Positions 1 through 9,468 of a stretch of 64,000 nt of DNA are shown here, piece by piece. Source of the stretch: Psoroptes ovis. Its lineage: Eukaryota > Arthropoda > Arachnida > Sarcoptiformes > Psoroptidae. The notes beneath the pieces were generated by a model. The model worked only from the letters and a program-made list of their open reading frames with translations, did not search any database and was not told the DNA's origin. The translations under genes were made by a program, and so were the position numbers. The DNA lies in assembly GCA_002943765.1 (NCBI GenBank), contig PQWQ01000004.1, positions 2,914,001-2,978,000 of the forward strand, read 5' to 3'. The first letter of the stretch is position 1, and the number at the start of each line of letters is the position of its first letter.

Positions 1-198
1 ATTTATCAGTTTGGTATCTTGATCTTGATCTTGTTCATCATAAGTATCGGTGATCATTGTTTGATGATTTTGATGATGAGAATCATTTGACATTTCAATT
101 GAATCAATCATAATTTGTTGATAATGTTTTGATAATTGATGATCATTGTCACTACCAACACCAACAATGTTATCATTATCAAGCATTTTATTTGCCAT
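1..198 (-). CDS. N-terminal part of an unrecognised protein (runs off the left edge)
   Basis: An uninterrupted 66-codon frame starts at the ATG at 198-196 and runs out of the window at base 1. The predicted peptide begins MANKMLDNDN and is rich in Asp, Asn, His and Gln (DEQDQDQD near the edge), as expected of a disordered, hydrophilic N-terminus. Codon use is varied rather than a simple repeat, which favours real coding sequence. Reading upstream in frame, a TAG lies at 255-253 with no other ATG between, so 198 is the natural start. The bases around 253 (ACAAATAG before ATTTTTC) could be a splice acceptor for a spliced leader. No domain is visible in this stub and I do not recognise the family. 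It could be the first coding exon of a regulatory or membrane protein; that is only a guess. Confidence 0.5.
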   Translation of the reverse strand, partial: MANKMLDNDNIVGVGSDNDHQLSKHYQQIMIDSIEMSNDSHHQNHQTMITDTYDEQDQDQDTKLIN

Positions 199-2087
199 TA
201 TTTTTTTGCTATCGATATTTTCTTGATTTAATGTGAAATCATTTTGAAAAATCTATTTGTCAATTTCAAAAAATTGATTTAAAAATTAAAAATTGAACAA
301 AAATTTAAAATTCAATTAATCCAGTCACTTTGAAAAAGGCAAAAAAAAAACAAATATCAAGCAAATCAAAGCTTGTAAAGCAAAAAAGCAGTTTCTAATT
401 GCTTCCACACACATTGTGAATGATTGGCAATGAAAATAGAGGAATTAGACGAAATCATAATAACGAATCTCATAAAAAACATTTGGCCAATATTTTTTTT
501 TTCTCAGACAAAAATATATTTATTTCCATTATTTATTTTTTTCGGAAATTTTTTTTTCATTGAAAAATTTGTTACCAGAAAAAAAATGAATTATAATTAC
601 TATTATCATCATTGTATGATTATGTCCATCATCATTATTTTCATTTTTTTCTCTGCTATTTTTTTTATTGCCAAAACGTGTAAAATGGAAAATGTTGAAA
701 CAAACAGCAAAATAATGAAAAATAAATTAAAAATAATAATGTTATGGCCAACTACAGACAAATAATAGACAAAGACCAACTGTGGCAATTTTTGTTCGAA
801 ATTTTTGGTTCGTTAAAAAAAAAATTGAAAAATTAATTTCAACTTTGTCAATTTTCAAAATAGATTTAAAAGTTTTTCAAATTTCAATTTTCTCGAAATT
901 AAATTCTCCATCATTTTTCAATGGATGATTTTAAAGAATATTTTGGTCGTAAGCAAACACTCACAGTTGTCCTCCTCCAAGGTCTTTCTCTGTCTGTGAT
1001 TCTCTTTGACCATGGATCTTATGGTATTCATTGATTTGAATTGAATTGAATTTTCTTTTTTCGTTCTTAGTAATTTGAAATTTCATTAAATTTGCTCTGA
1101 TATTGTGTCGTTGTTTTTCAATGTGTTTTTCAAATCGAATTTTATTGATTAAATCGATTCATTTATCGAAATGATATCGATTCTTTTATCATTATTTTAT
1201 TTCAATTCTTCTGAATGAAATTGAATTGAAAACTTTTCATTTTATTTTATTTCAATTTGATTTGTTTTGATTCATTTTTGATTTGATTTAAAGTTTCAAG
1301 TTTTTCACTGTTTTTTTTTTGTCTTTAAATCTTTGAATTTCTCAATTTCTTTGAACACAATCTCGAATCACAAGACTTTTAAAGGATTTTTGAAATGATT
1401 TTTTTCCGAATCAAAAATATTCTAAACAAAATAGTTTTTGAAAACAGAAAAAATAAAAGAACAAAATAAAATCGAAACTCACCTATTTGATTCAAATATG
1501 TATTCAAAAAAAAAAAAATTTCAATTTTTTCAATATTTCAACACACACATTTTACATTTGTTCACATTTGAAATGAATGTATAACGACAAGATTGGTAAT
1601 AGAAAATGAGAAGAAACTTTGCTTCATCAATGTTTCATATGTGAATGATGGATCATGAATGAATTCTTTTATTTTTAAGCTTTTTTCTTTTTCTTCCATT
1701 TTTGAGATTCTCAAAACATTGAAGCATTGAAATCGTTTTTCTTTTTGCATTCTGCCTCGTTTCCAATGAATTTTCATTATAATTTTTTCGTAATTTCTGT
1801 TTTAAAACATCAGCGCTTGCGTATCCATTCGGTTTTTGGTTTTTTGAAATTTACTATTGAATGGATAGATCTGTGTAATGGATTTATTCTATGGCAGCAT
1901 TCTTGTGTTTGGCTAATTTTTTCAAATGAAATTAAATGGCTAAGAATTTTGATTCTAATCAAAATCTTTACAATGATTTACACAGAATTTCGATTTTTTT
2001 TTTGAAATTCATTTTTATTCAAAATTTAAATGATTGTTTAGGTGTTTAAAATAATTGTTTTTGGTCACTTTTATTGATTAATATCGA
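199..2087. other. Upstream region of the left-edge gene, with candidate leader exons on the minus strand
   Basis: No conserved coding sequence is seen. On the minus strand there are two near-consensus splice donors: AATAG followed by GTGAGT (GT at 1482-1481) and ACAACT followed by GTGAGT (GT at 964-963). Either could end a 5' untranslated exon of the gene that starts at 198. The second is preceded by a short open frame from an ATG at 1013, in a locally less AT-rich block (about 960-1020). The rest is AT-rich with A/T homopolymers. Longer open frames at 424-765 and 1562-2005 are low-complexity and look like chance. Confidence 0.3.
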
Positions 2088-2495
2088 TCAATTACTATCA
2101 CATCTAAAATCAATCAATCTGTTTTGTGGTTGTTGCCATAATCGTTGCCATATTATTGCATGACAAATCATTTTTTTACCATTATATTCACATGATTCAA
2201 TATCTCGATGATCATTTTTTCTACAATCAGTTTCACCGAATTCAAATGTAACACGATATTTAATACCAGCAATAATTTGACCTTCAGCTTTTAATACTTT
2301 AGTAATACGATGTACAATGATTGAATTCATACTATTATCCATTTGTCGTTCTAATTGTTCCAACGAACTCAATAATAGTTTATTATTGGTATCAATTTCA
2401 TGAAAAGCACCAGTTTTTCGTGTGACAATATTTGCTACCACAGCAAATGCTAAAAATGTTATTAAAATAATTGATCGAAACATTTTTTTTTTCAA
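2088..2495 (-). CDS. Secreted type-2 cystatin-like cysteine protease inhibitor
   Basis: This is a 135-residue single-exon frame. Residues 1 to about 21 form a signal peptide: Lys-rich start, then the hydrophobic run IILITFLAFAVVA. The mature part has the cystatin layout: a Gly near its N-terminus (Gly29), a central helix-like stretch, the first binding loop QIIAG at 73-77 (the family motif is QxVxG), a beta-strand segment IKYRVTFEFGETDC, and a second loop with Trp116/Trp120 where cystatins carry Pro-Trp. Four cysteines at 91, 102, 111 and 132 match the two C-terminal disulfides of type-2 cystatins. The length fits the family (about 120-140 with signal). Cystatins inhibit papain-like proteases such as cathepsins by wedging these loops into the active site; this one is probably secreted. 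No Pro-Trp pair is present in the second loop, which is a divergence. The gene stands alone with AT-rich flanks. An extra upstream exon cannot be excluded, but none is needed. Confidence 0.8.
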   Translation of the reverse strand: MKKKMFRSIILITFLAFAVVANIVTRKTGAFHEIDTNNKLLLSSLEQLERQMDNSMNSIIVHRITKVLKAEGQIIAGIKYRVTFEFGETDCRKNDHRDIESCEYNGKKMICHAIIWQRLWQQPQNRLIDFRCDSN

Positions 2496-3468
2496 TATAT
2501 TTTTTCTTTGAAAAATAATATCGAAATTTATATTTGATTCAAGCGAAATTGAAAAAATAAATTGTAGGTTAGTTTTGAATGAAATTATTTGAAGAAAACA
2601 TTTAAAACATTAATCGATTTGATTATTGAAACGATTAAAACATTTCCAGCCATTTATATATGATTTTCTTTGTGAAAAAAATGAATCAGGTGAAAAATAA
2701 GAACAACACTTGAAATTATCTAATTTCAATTTGAAACAAACAAAAAAACATAATTTCAAGTGTTTACAATCACAATCAAAATCCAAAAAAATCATAATTA
2801 TTGACAATCCTTATATCATATCAGTCTTAAGACTAAATTATTATGATCATAGATCAAGGTGAAAAGCTTTTGATTTACAAAACAAAAGTAAAAGTATTTT
2901 TCCATTTATTCTAGAAAATTGTATTTTCTCATATTTCTTATACAAAACAAGAAATTGAATTTAATTTTTTAAAAAAAATCAATTGGCATTCAATCAAAAG
3001 CAATACTTGTGATACAATTCAATAGATGGCTCATTGTTCCTCGTGAAAAAATATTTTCCACCAAAAAAATAAAATAAATTTCAAATCAAATAAAAGCATT
3101 AAAAGTTCCATCTTTTGTCTTTGGAATAAATAGATGAATCGTTAAATATCCAAACAGTTAGTGCATTTGGAATTTATAGTGAATAATGGAAATTTTTCGT
3201 ATTGAAAATTCCATAAGAATTTCAAGGATACGTACAACGATCAATAATTGGGAAAAAAACGAGCGGAAAAACGAGAATAAATAATTGAAATTTTTTTTAA
3301 AAATCATTAAACGTCATGTGATTCGAATGAATTTTTCCATTTTTTCCAAATTAAACGATTAAAAATTGAACTAAAACAATTCAAAAAAAAAAAAAATAAA
3401 GGAATAAAAATCAGACCAGGTGACAAAAATTTTCTGCCAACAAAAAAAAAAAAAAAAGTTGAAATGCA
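2496..3468. other. AT-rich non-coding interval
   Basis: There is no supported gene. A 65-codon Cys-rich open frame on the minus strand at 2610-2807 has no signal peptide or splice support and is treated as chance. Long A runs occur near 3380 and 3440. Confidence 0.5.
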
Positions 3469-3550
3469 TTTGGTTGTCCGAAAAGTTCATTCCGCTTGAG
3501 ATCAATAGAGTTGTTCATGAAAATTGGCCAAAACTTTCCGGACAACCTCA
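3469..3550. mobile_element. Mariner-type MITE, subgroup I (copy 1)
   Basis: This is an 82-bp inverted-repeat element. Its left end GGTTGTCCGAAAAGTTC is mirrored by GGCCAAAACTTTCCGGACAACC on the right (a few mismatches). The interior AATAGAGTTGTTCATGAAAA matches the other subgroup I copies at 4350, 16087, 23070 and 34088. It has no coding capacity. The ends resemble mariner-family termini. The flanking TA is not clean on the left, so this copy is somewhat decayed. Confidence 0.75.
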
Positions 3551-3662
3551 AATATTTCATATCAAATAAAGATCGAGAGAAATCGAAAAAGATCGAAACA
3601 AATAATAATAATAAAAAATGTCAAAATCCATGAAATGAAACAACTTATGAAATTCCATGGTT

Positions 3663-3720
3663 ACTGTTACATACACACGCGTGCAATGTGTTTGTGCGTG
3701 TGTGTGTGTGTGACACACAC
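3663..3720. repeat. Compound GT/CA microsatellite with alternating purine-pyrimidine tract
   Basis: The segment contains ACACACGCGTGCAATG followed by a GT run and then ACACAC, so the GT tract is partly self-complementary to its flanks. No gene function is inferred. Confidence 0.6.
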
Positions 3721-4004
3721 CGAATGGCATAGAAATTTTTTAAAGAATAAAAATTGTACTAAGAAATAAATAAATAAATCGATTTATTTATTTGTTTTGT
3801 TTTTTTTTTTTTTTGGTTTGTTTTATATTTCATTTGTCATTTGTTTCAAATATTAATGATAATTGCTGTTGCTACTTGTCAATCGTTGCTTGTCGATCGA
3901 GGTGAATGAATGTATTTATAAATGTGAATAGGTATTTGGTTTGTTTTTTCCATTTCATTTTATGTTTTTGTTTTGAAAAATCATTTGACAATTGATCGGT
4001 TGTT

Positions 4005-4105
4005 GTTGTTGTTATTGTTGCTGTTGCTGGTGGTGATGTTGCTGGTGGTGATGTTGGTGATGGCGGCGGCGGTGGTGGCGGTCTTGTGGTGGCTGCCGCA
4101 ATTGT
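4005..4105. repeat. GC-rich trinucleotide island (GTT/GGT/GGC repeats)
   Basis: Imperfect GTT, GCT, GGT and GGC triplets build a roughly 100-bp GC-rich patch in DNA that is otherwise AT-rich. The minus strand reads as Pro/Thr/Ala runs inside an open frame at 3872-4132. The plus strand reads as Gly/Val. With no start context, splice sites or conserved residues on either strand I call it a repeat, though a poly-Gly or poly-Pro exon remains possible. Confidence 0.5.
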
Positions 4106-4349
4106 TTTTTTAATCAGAAAAAACAAATGCATTCATTTTGAAATAATTGATTTATGTAATTCATAGTATTATTATATTGGAAGAGACCAAAAAAAAAAAT
4201 GGTTTTGAAATTATAGTTTTTCTGTTTTTCGGTTTGTTTGTGTTTGTTTGTGTTTCTAATGATTGATTGATGGGCAATCTATGAAATACAACAAAAAAAA
4301 AATATTGTACATACAAATAAAAGTAAAAATTAATATTTTAATACACATA

Positions 4350-4429
4350 TTATGTTGTCCGGAAAGTTTTTGCCGATTTTCATGTGCAACTCTATTGACT
4401 GAGCAAAATGAACTTTTCGGACAACATAA
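4350..4429. mobile_element. Mariner-type MITE, subgroup I (copy 2)
   Basis: This is an 80-bp element bounded by TA target duplications (4348-4349 and 4430-4431). The ends TTATGTTGTCCGGAAAGTT and AACTTTTCGGACAACATAA are inverted repeats. The interior carries the CAACTCTATTGA core shared, in either orientation, with the other subgroup I copies. There is no open frame, so it would need a transposase supplied in trans. Confidence 0.85.
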
Positions 4430-4431
4430 TA

Positions 4432-6473
4432 TTTGAAAATAAAAAAAAATAGTCAAGTTGATTGAATTTTTTTTTTGTATTTTCATTTTATTTTCGCCCC
4501 GTAGAAATTCAATCAAACATCACATACACAATTGTCGACAATCTTGATTTGATCGATGTCGATTTGAATGAACAATATCGATATTTGATCGATTTGAAAT
4601 AATTATAATTTATGTACATGAATGTGTTCAAATTTGAATTCATGTATAAATATAACATCTACAGTTCAATTTGATTTCTCATTGTTTTTCATTCAATTTG
4701 ATTTTAATCATTTTCAAACGTGAAACATATATATTCATTACAATCATTTCTCATTCATCACATTTCAATTTGAATGAAATATTAGTAAGCATTGAATGAT
4801 TGAAAATGAGAAAAAAAAAAAGCATTATTAATATAAAATTTTATTAGTATAAATATCAAATCATTGTTCTGCTTGATGTTTTCAATGTTTTAATGTGTTT
4901 TTTTTTCCATTTTCATTCGATTGTATATCATCATGAATGTCATCAAATCAATAATGATTATTATAATCCATGAATAGTTGTTTGTCTGTTTGTTTGTTTC
5001 ACTATGATCAACAAAAATATGAAATTTTCTTGTTTTGTCCGTGAATATCTTTGTTATTTCAATATATTCACAAATTGAAAAATTATTTTTCTTGTTCATC
5101 ATTGATTTTCCAATTTAATTTCACCGTTGTGTGTGTATTCATATTCAAATTATCATCATTCGCCAAAAATTATTGATAAAGGTAAGATTATTGTCCTTTT
5201 TAGAAATCCTTGTTTTTCAATGATGAACATTTGCTTGATGATATTCACTTTGTAATTTTTTTCCATTTTTCTACGAAACAAACCAAATTTATTGTTCTGA
5301 TTTCAGTGCTTTTGTACGGCGGTATTTACATTTTTGATGTATGATGAAAACACGTGTGATTTTTCGGATAATTTGTGAGTGAACAAAGGAAAGAAAGCAT
5401 CAATTTTTTTTTCCATTCATCAATGTCAATAAATTATCCTCAGTGAAATAGTTTTTCTTTGAATTTTTTCCAATTAATCAATCAATCGAATCGAATCGAT
5501 GATTGATTAATTGATTGATTCAATTTGAATCAATCAATCCATTTGACGATCGGGAAAAATTCAATTATATTTATTGTTTTTTTAATGTATTTTTTCAACT
5601 AAAATTTATTTTAATTGTAAGTAATCATTCAATTAATCAATCAACCATCAAGTTAATCAAAACCAAATCAACATCAATGAATGTTCAATTTATTTTTTCA
5701 TTTCTTTTTAAATAAACTTTTAAATTAGCTTTGCGTATGAATATTTTGAAATCATTAACATTGATCTAATATGCATGATGCATTCACTGTAAATCAGTGA
5801 ATATCTGTGATTTATCAACAATATATTTTTTCTCAGTGATTAAAAATATTTGAGATGTCAAAAATAAATATGTTTTAAATAGAAATATTCCAATCAAATT
5901 ATTTGATTGATTGAATTAATTGATGAAATAGATTTTTGAAAAGATTATTTGTAGGTCAACATTTAATTTTACAACCATCTAAAACGATGAAATGAAAGTA
6001 ATTTTACAAAAATTTCAATTAAATCAAAATTTTTATGATTTTAAACTTTGATTTCTTCATAGTAATCAATGTTTAAAGGAATCAATTTGTGTGTGTGAGT
6101 ACATAGACATGTCTTACATTGTAATACATTCAAAATACAACATGAGTGCAATCGTCTATTTGAAATAGATTATTTCAATACAATTATTTTGAAAAATGAT
6201 ATGAATAATAATAATGGAATCATAATTCTAATTTTCCTGTGTATTGCAGTGATTTATTATTATTATTATTATCATCATCTAAAATCATTGTCATAATAAT
6301 GATTCTAATGATTATGATTGTAATTTTTTAATTATGATCATCATCATCATTTATTATTATTTCGATTATCAAAAAAAAAAAAAAATGAAACAAAATTTCA
6401 AAATTAGATTTCTATTAACAAATTAATAGAGATTTAATTATTATTATTATTGTTATCACTAATGATGATAATA

Positions 6474-6504
<31 letters not shown>

Positions 6505-6638
6505 TAATAATGAAATACCATTCATATTTGTGAAAAATTAATATAAAATGAATTTCAAATTCAAAATAAATTGAATCAATAATACTGTATATTGGCGTCA
6601 CATGTATATATACATGTTAATGTAATACATACATGTAT
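4432..6638. other. AT-rich interval with a candidate plus-strand exon and microsatellites
   Basis: The only structure beyond repeats is the splice-flanked segment at 5307-5374 (listed separately) and a preceding plus-strand donor, GATAAAG before GTAAGA, with its GT at 5181-5182. Inverted ATTGATTGATT motifs occur at about 5475-5540, and ATT/ATC microsatellites at 6255-6350 and 6437-6505. No other supported gene is seen. Confidence 0.4.
5307..5374 (+). other. Candidate small exon flanked by good splice sites
   Basis: The 68-base segment has a strong acceptor on its left (TTCTGATTTCAG) and a near-consensus donor on its right (GTGAGT at 5375). One frame is open throughout and encodes CFCTAVFTFLMYDENTC followed by DFSDN. 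It contains an ATG that could be a start, giving MYDENTCDFSDN in the same frame. A donor at 5181 about 125 bases upstream would give a plausible preceding exon in phase. I do not recognise the peptide and found no partner exon downstream, so it may be a 5' leader exon of a distant plus-strand gene or chance. Confidence 0.25.
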
Positions 6639-6642
6639 TTAA

Positions 6643-6789
6643 CCCTTAGCACTCGAGGCATTTACAGCGCAAGCGAGCCAACAGCTCGACAATTTTTCAC
6701 ACTCATGTAAAATGGTGACTGAGTGACGCCTATCGAGTTGCTGCATTACATCTTATGGTGAGTGATGCTCACCACTCGAGTTTTGAGGG
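6643..6789. mobile_element. PiggyBac-type MITE flanked by TTAA
   Basis: This 147-bp element is precisely bounded by TTAA at 6639-6642 and 6790-6793. Its termini CCCTTAGCACTCGAG and CTCGAGTTTTGAGGG are imperfect inverted repeats. A TTAA target and CCC-starting ends are the signature of piggyBac-superfamily transposons. The interior is clearly less AT-rich than its surroundings (GCGCAAGCGAGCC, GAGTGACGCC) and has no coding capacity, so it is a non-autonomous derivative. Only one copy is seen in this window. Confidence 0.85.
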
Positions 6790-6811
6790 TTAAATATGCA
6801 TATTTCTCAGT

Positions 6812-6819
6812 TGACGTCA
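6812..6819. promoter_or_regulatory. Perfect CRE palindrome TGACGTCA
   Basis: The full cyclic-AMP response element consensus (TGACGTCA) lies just outside the piggyBac-type element. No promoter or gene is recognised next to it, so its function is unproven; a chance match is possible. Confidence 0.25.
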
Positions 6820-7390
6820 ATGAAAAAAAAAATGAATGAAAATGAAAAAATTAATGAAATTGTATAAGTATGTCAATCACAAACTAATATTTTTTTATTT
6901 AATGAACGAAAAAAAAAAATGAAATTTCTGGTTTAACATATAGTATAATGATATCAATAATAATAATGATAATCATAATAATGATAGTGATAGTAATTAA
7001 ATAATTTCATACAAAAGTAATTTATTTCAAATAATAATAATAATAATAATGATAATAATCGTAATAATAATTGTAATAAATATTAGATATATGAGAAATA
7101 TTTGAATCTTGCTAAATAAAAATTGATAAAACATATATTTTTCCTTATTACAGAATAATAATAAATGGAAATTTTCATTGTTTTTTGTTCCTAAAAAATT
7201 AAATTTATAAGAAATATTATTAATCATCTTTGTTATTATCTTTTATTTTCAATTATTTTAGGTGCATTTCATCATTATTCATTCATATTAATATAATTGA
7301 AAAAATAAATAAATAAATATTAAGAAAATCTTAATCTCTCCATATTGTTTTTGAATTTGTGTTTTTTGAAAAATAATTTAAGGAAAAACA

Positions 7391-7430
<40 letters not shown>
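7391..7430. repeat. AAT microsatellite, about 13 units
   Basis: There are 40 uninterrupted bases of the AAT trinucleotide. Confidence 0.95.
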
Positions 7431-9354
7431 GAATTAAATATAATCACACATACAAAGCATTAATCCATCTGCATTGTCATCTGTATCTGTAATCATCGCA
7501 TCGTATCAACATCTAATTCATCACATTTTATATAATGATCATTCACCTATTGTTTGTCTTTTTTTTTTTTTTTTTGTTTCACTGAAACTTATCATAATTT
7601 GAAAATAATTAATTAATTTGTTTATTGAATGTGGATTTACATTTCCTTGAAAAAAAACAAATATACCAAGAATTTCCTATCGTGAATCTTTTGTATATTT
7701 TTATCTGTTTTTCGTTGAAAAAAGAATATGAAATAAAAATTGTGACAAATTTGTGATTGAAAACATCAACAAAAATTCATCAATAAAGAAAAATTCAATT
7801 TCTTCAATATTAAACCATCAACAAAAACTGAAATAACTACAATGAAATCAACCTCGTCATAATGATCAAACGGTAGGTGTCAATGATTTTTTCATTTACT
7901 TATTAGAGATTTGTTTATTTTTATTTGCATAAAATACCTTAATTTCTATAAATCGATTAATTGTTAATCAAATAATTGATTAATATTATAATTATTAACG
8001 GAATTCCGTTGTTATCAAACAAATGATTGAACGATATGAATGAGTGGCTAAATAAATTAATCAATTAACCAATTTACCGGTTAAGAGCATTATTTAAGTG
8101 TGATCAAGTGTAATTCTGAGATAAACTTAGTGACATTTCAATTGTGAAACATGTGAATGTTTTCATAGCGGAAGATGGCGGCAATTGCTTTGAACATTCT
8201 TTATGCTTATTTTTTCAATTCATCTTGACTCTTTAAAATTTCGTTATATTAAAAAAATACAAAGTTTCGTACAGCTTTCACTACTTTGGCTGTATATTTG
8301 CAATATATTATTCTCACTATCATCGATTCTAAGCTCGAAAATAATTTTTAATTTAAACGTTTTTCGGAGTTTTTGTCATTTTCTTTACAAGTCCATAAAT
8401 TGTTTTTTTTTTTGCTCAAAATAATTGTTGAAAATTGGTTGATAGTTATGATTTCAAATATTAATCCAAATAACTTGTAAATTGATCGATTTGATTTTAT
8501 TTCATTTTTCTCCCATTATTTCTTTTGTTTTTTTTTTGGAATTCTTCTTCTTGCTTCACGATAATTTAAATTCATAAATAAAAATGGATTAGTTTAAGTT
8601 TTGAGTTCTCATCTCCTCTGCTTTTTATTTCAATTCTCGATTCCAAGTTCTCTATGTGTTCCCTGCATTATTTCTCAGTGCGTTTGTTGTGAGTATTTGT
8701 TATGAGAATTTCATTCATTTTTCAACGTTTCCCTCGGTATACAATATTCGCAAATTTTTCATTTCCATACATTTTCAAACGTTCATTTCGCTTAGAGTTT
8801 TTCGTTTGTGTAAAAACTGGTGAAAACCAAAAATATCATAGCGACGACGCATTTCGGTGGGTTTTTTTTTTTTGTTTTGGATTTTTATTCTTCTTTTACT
8901 TCTGATCCATTTAACACTATGTGGGATAAATAATGATAAAATCAGGAGAATTACGACAGAATAAATTATATGTGTGTATGTATGTATGTATAGCCTTTGA
9001 AATGAGTTGAAATAAATAGAAATTCTAAGAACATAGATATTATGTGTGATGAGGATTGGCTTTGTGAAAACAAAACAAAAATCGAAAAAAAAACTTTTTA
9101 TTTAATTATCACAAATTTTTTTTTCTATTTTGAAAAATTATTTGAAATTATTTACCAAAAAAAAAAAAAAAATATTTTCATTTTAATTCTTATAAGTTAT
9201 CAAGTTATAATCAACGCACACAAACACACACACACACACACACGCGATTACGAGTACGAGTCAAGAGCCAGCGGTCATTTTTTCCCTTGTGTTTGTGTGT
9301 GTGTGTTGAATTCATATTGACGCACTTATCAGGCACCCAAAAAGTGAACCGTTA

Positions 9355-9468
9355 TTATTTGATTCGTGTATTTCTATATATTGTTCGAGTAAATATGAGA
9401 ACAGAGTCAGAATATACATGAATAGTTAAAAGCAGCAGCAGCAACAGCAACATGAACGAATGATTCAT
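9355..9468 (-). other. Candidate micro-ORF with a signal-peptide-like start
   Basis: The 37-codon frame begins MNHSFMLLLLLLLLTIHVYS, which has the shape of a secretory signal peptide, then a short polar tail ending at TAA (9357-9355). The Leu run is encoded by a CAG/CTG triplet repeat, so the signal-like look could be accidental. It may be a first exon, but no convincing donor follows. I do not recognise it. Confidence 0.18.

Noticed and set aside
2610..2807. 65-codon Cys-rich minus-strand frame next to the cystatin
   Set aside because: The cysteine pattern does not match a cystatin or any family I know, there is no signal peptide, and composition matches AT-rich noise.
8782..8856. 24-codon minus-strand frame starting MRRRYDIFGFHQF
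   Set aside because: It looks protein-like but is very short, with no splice, family or promoter support.
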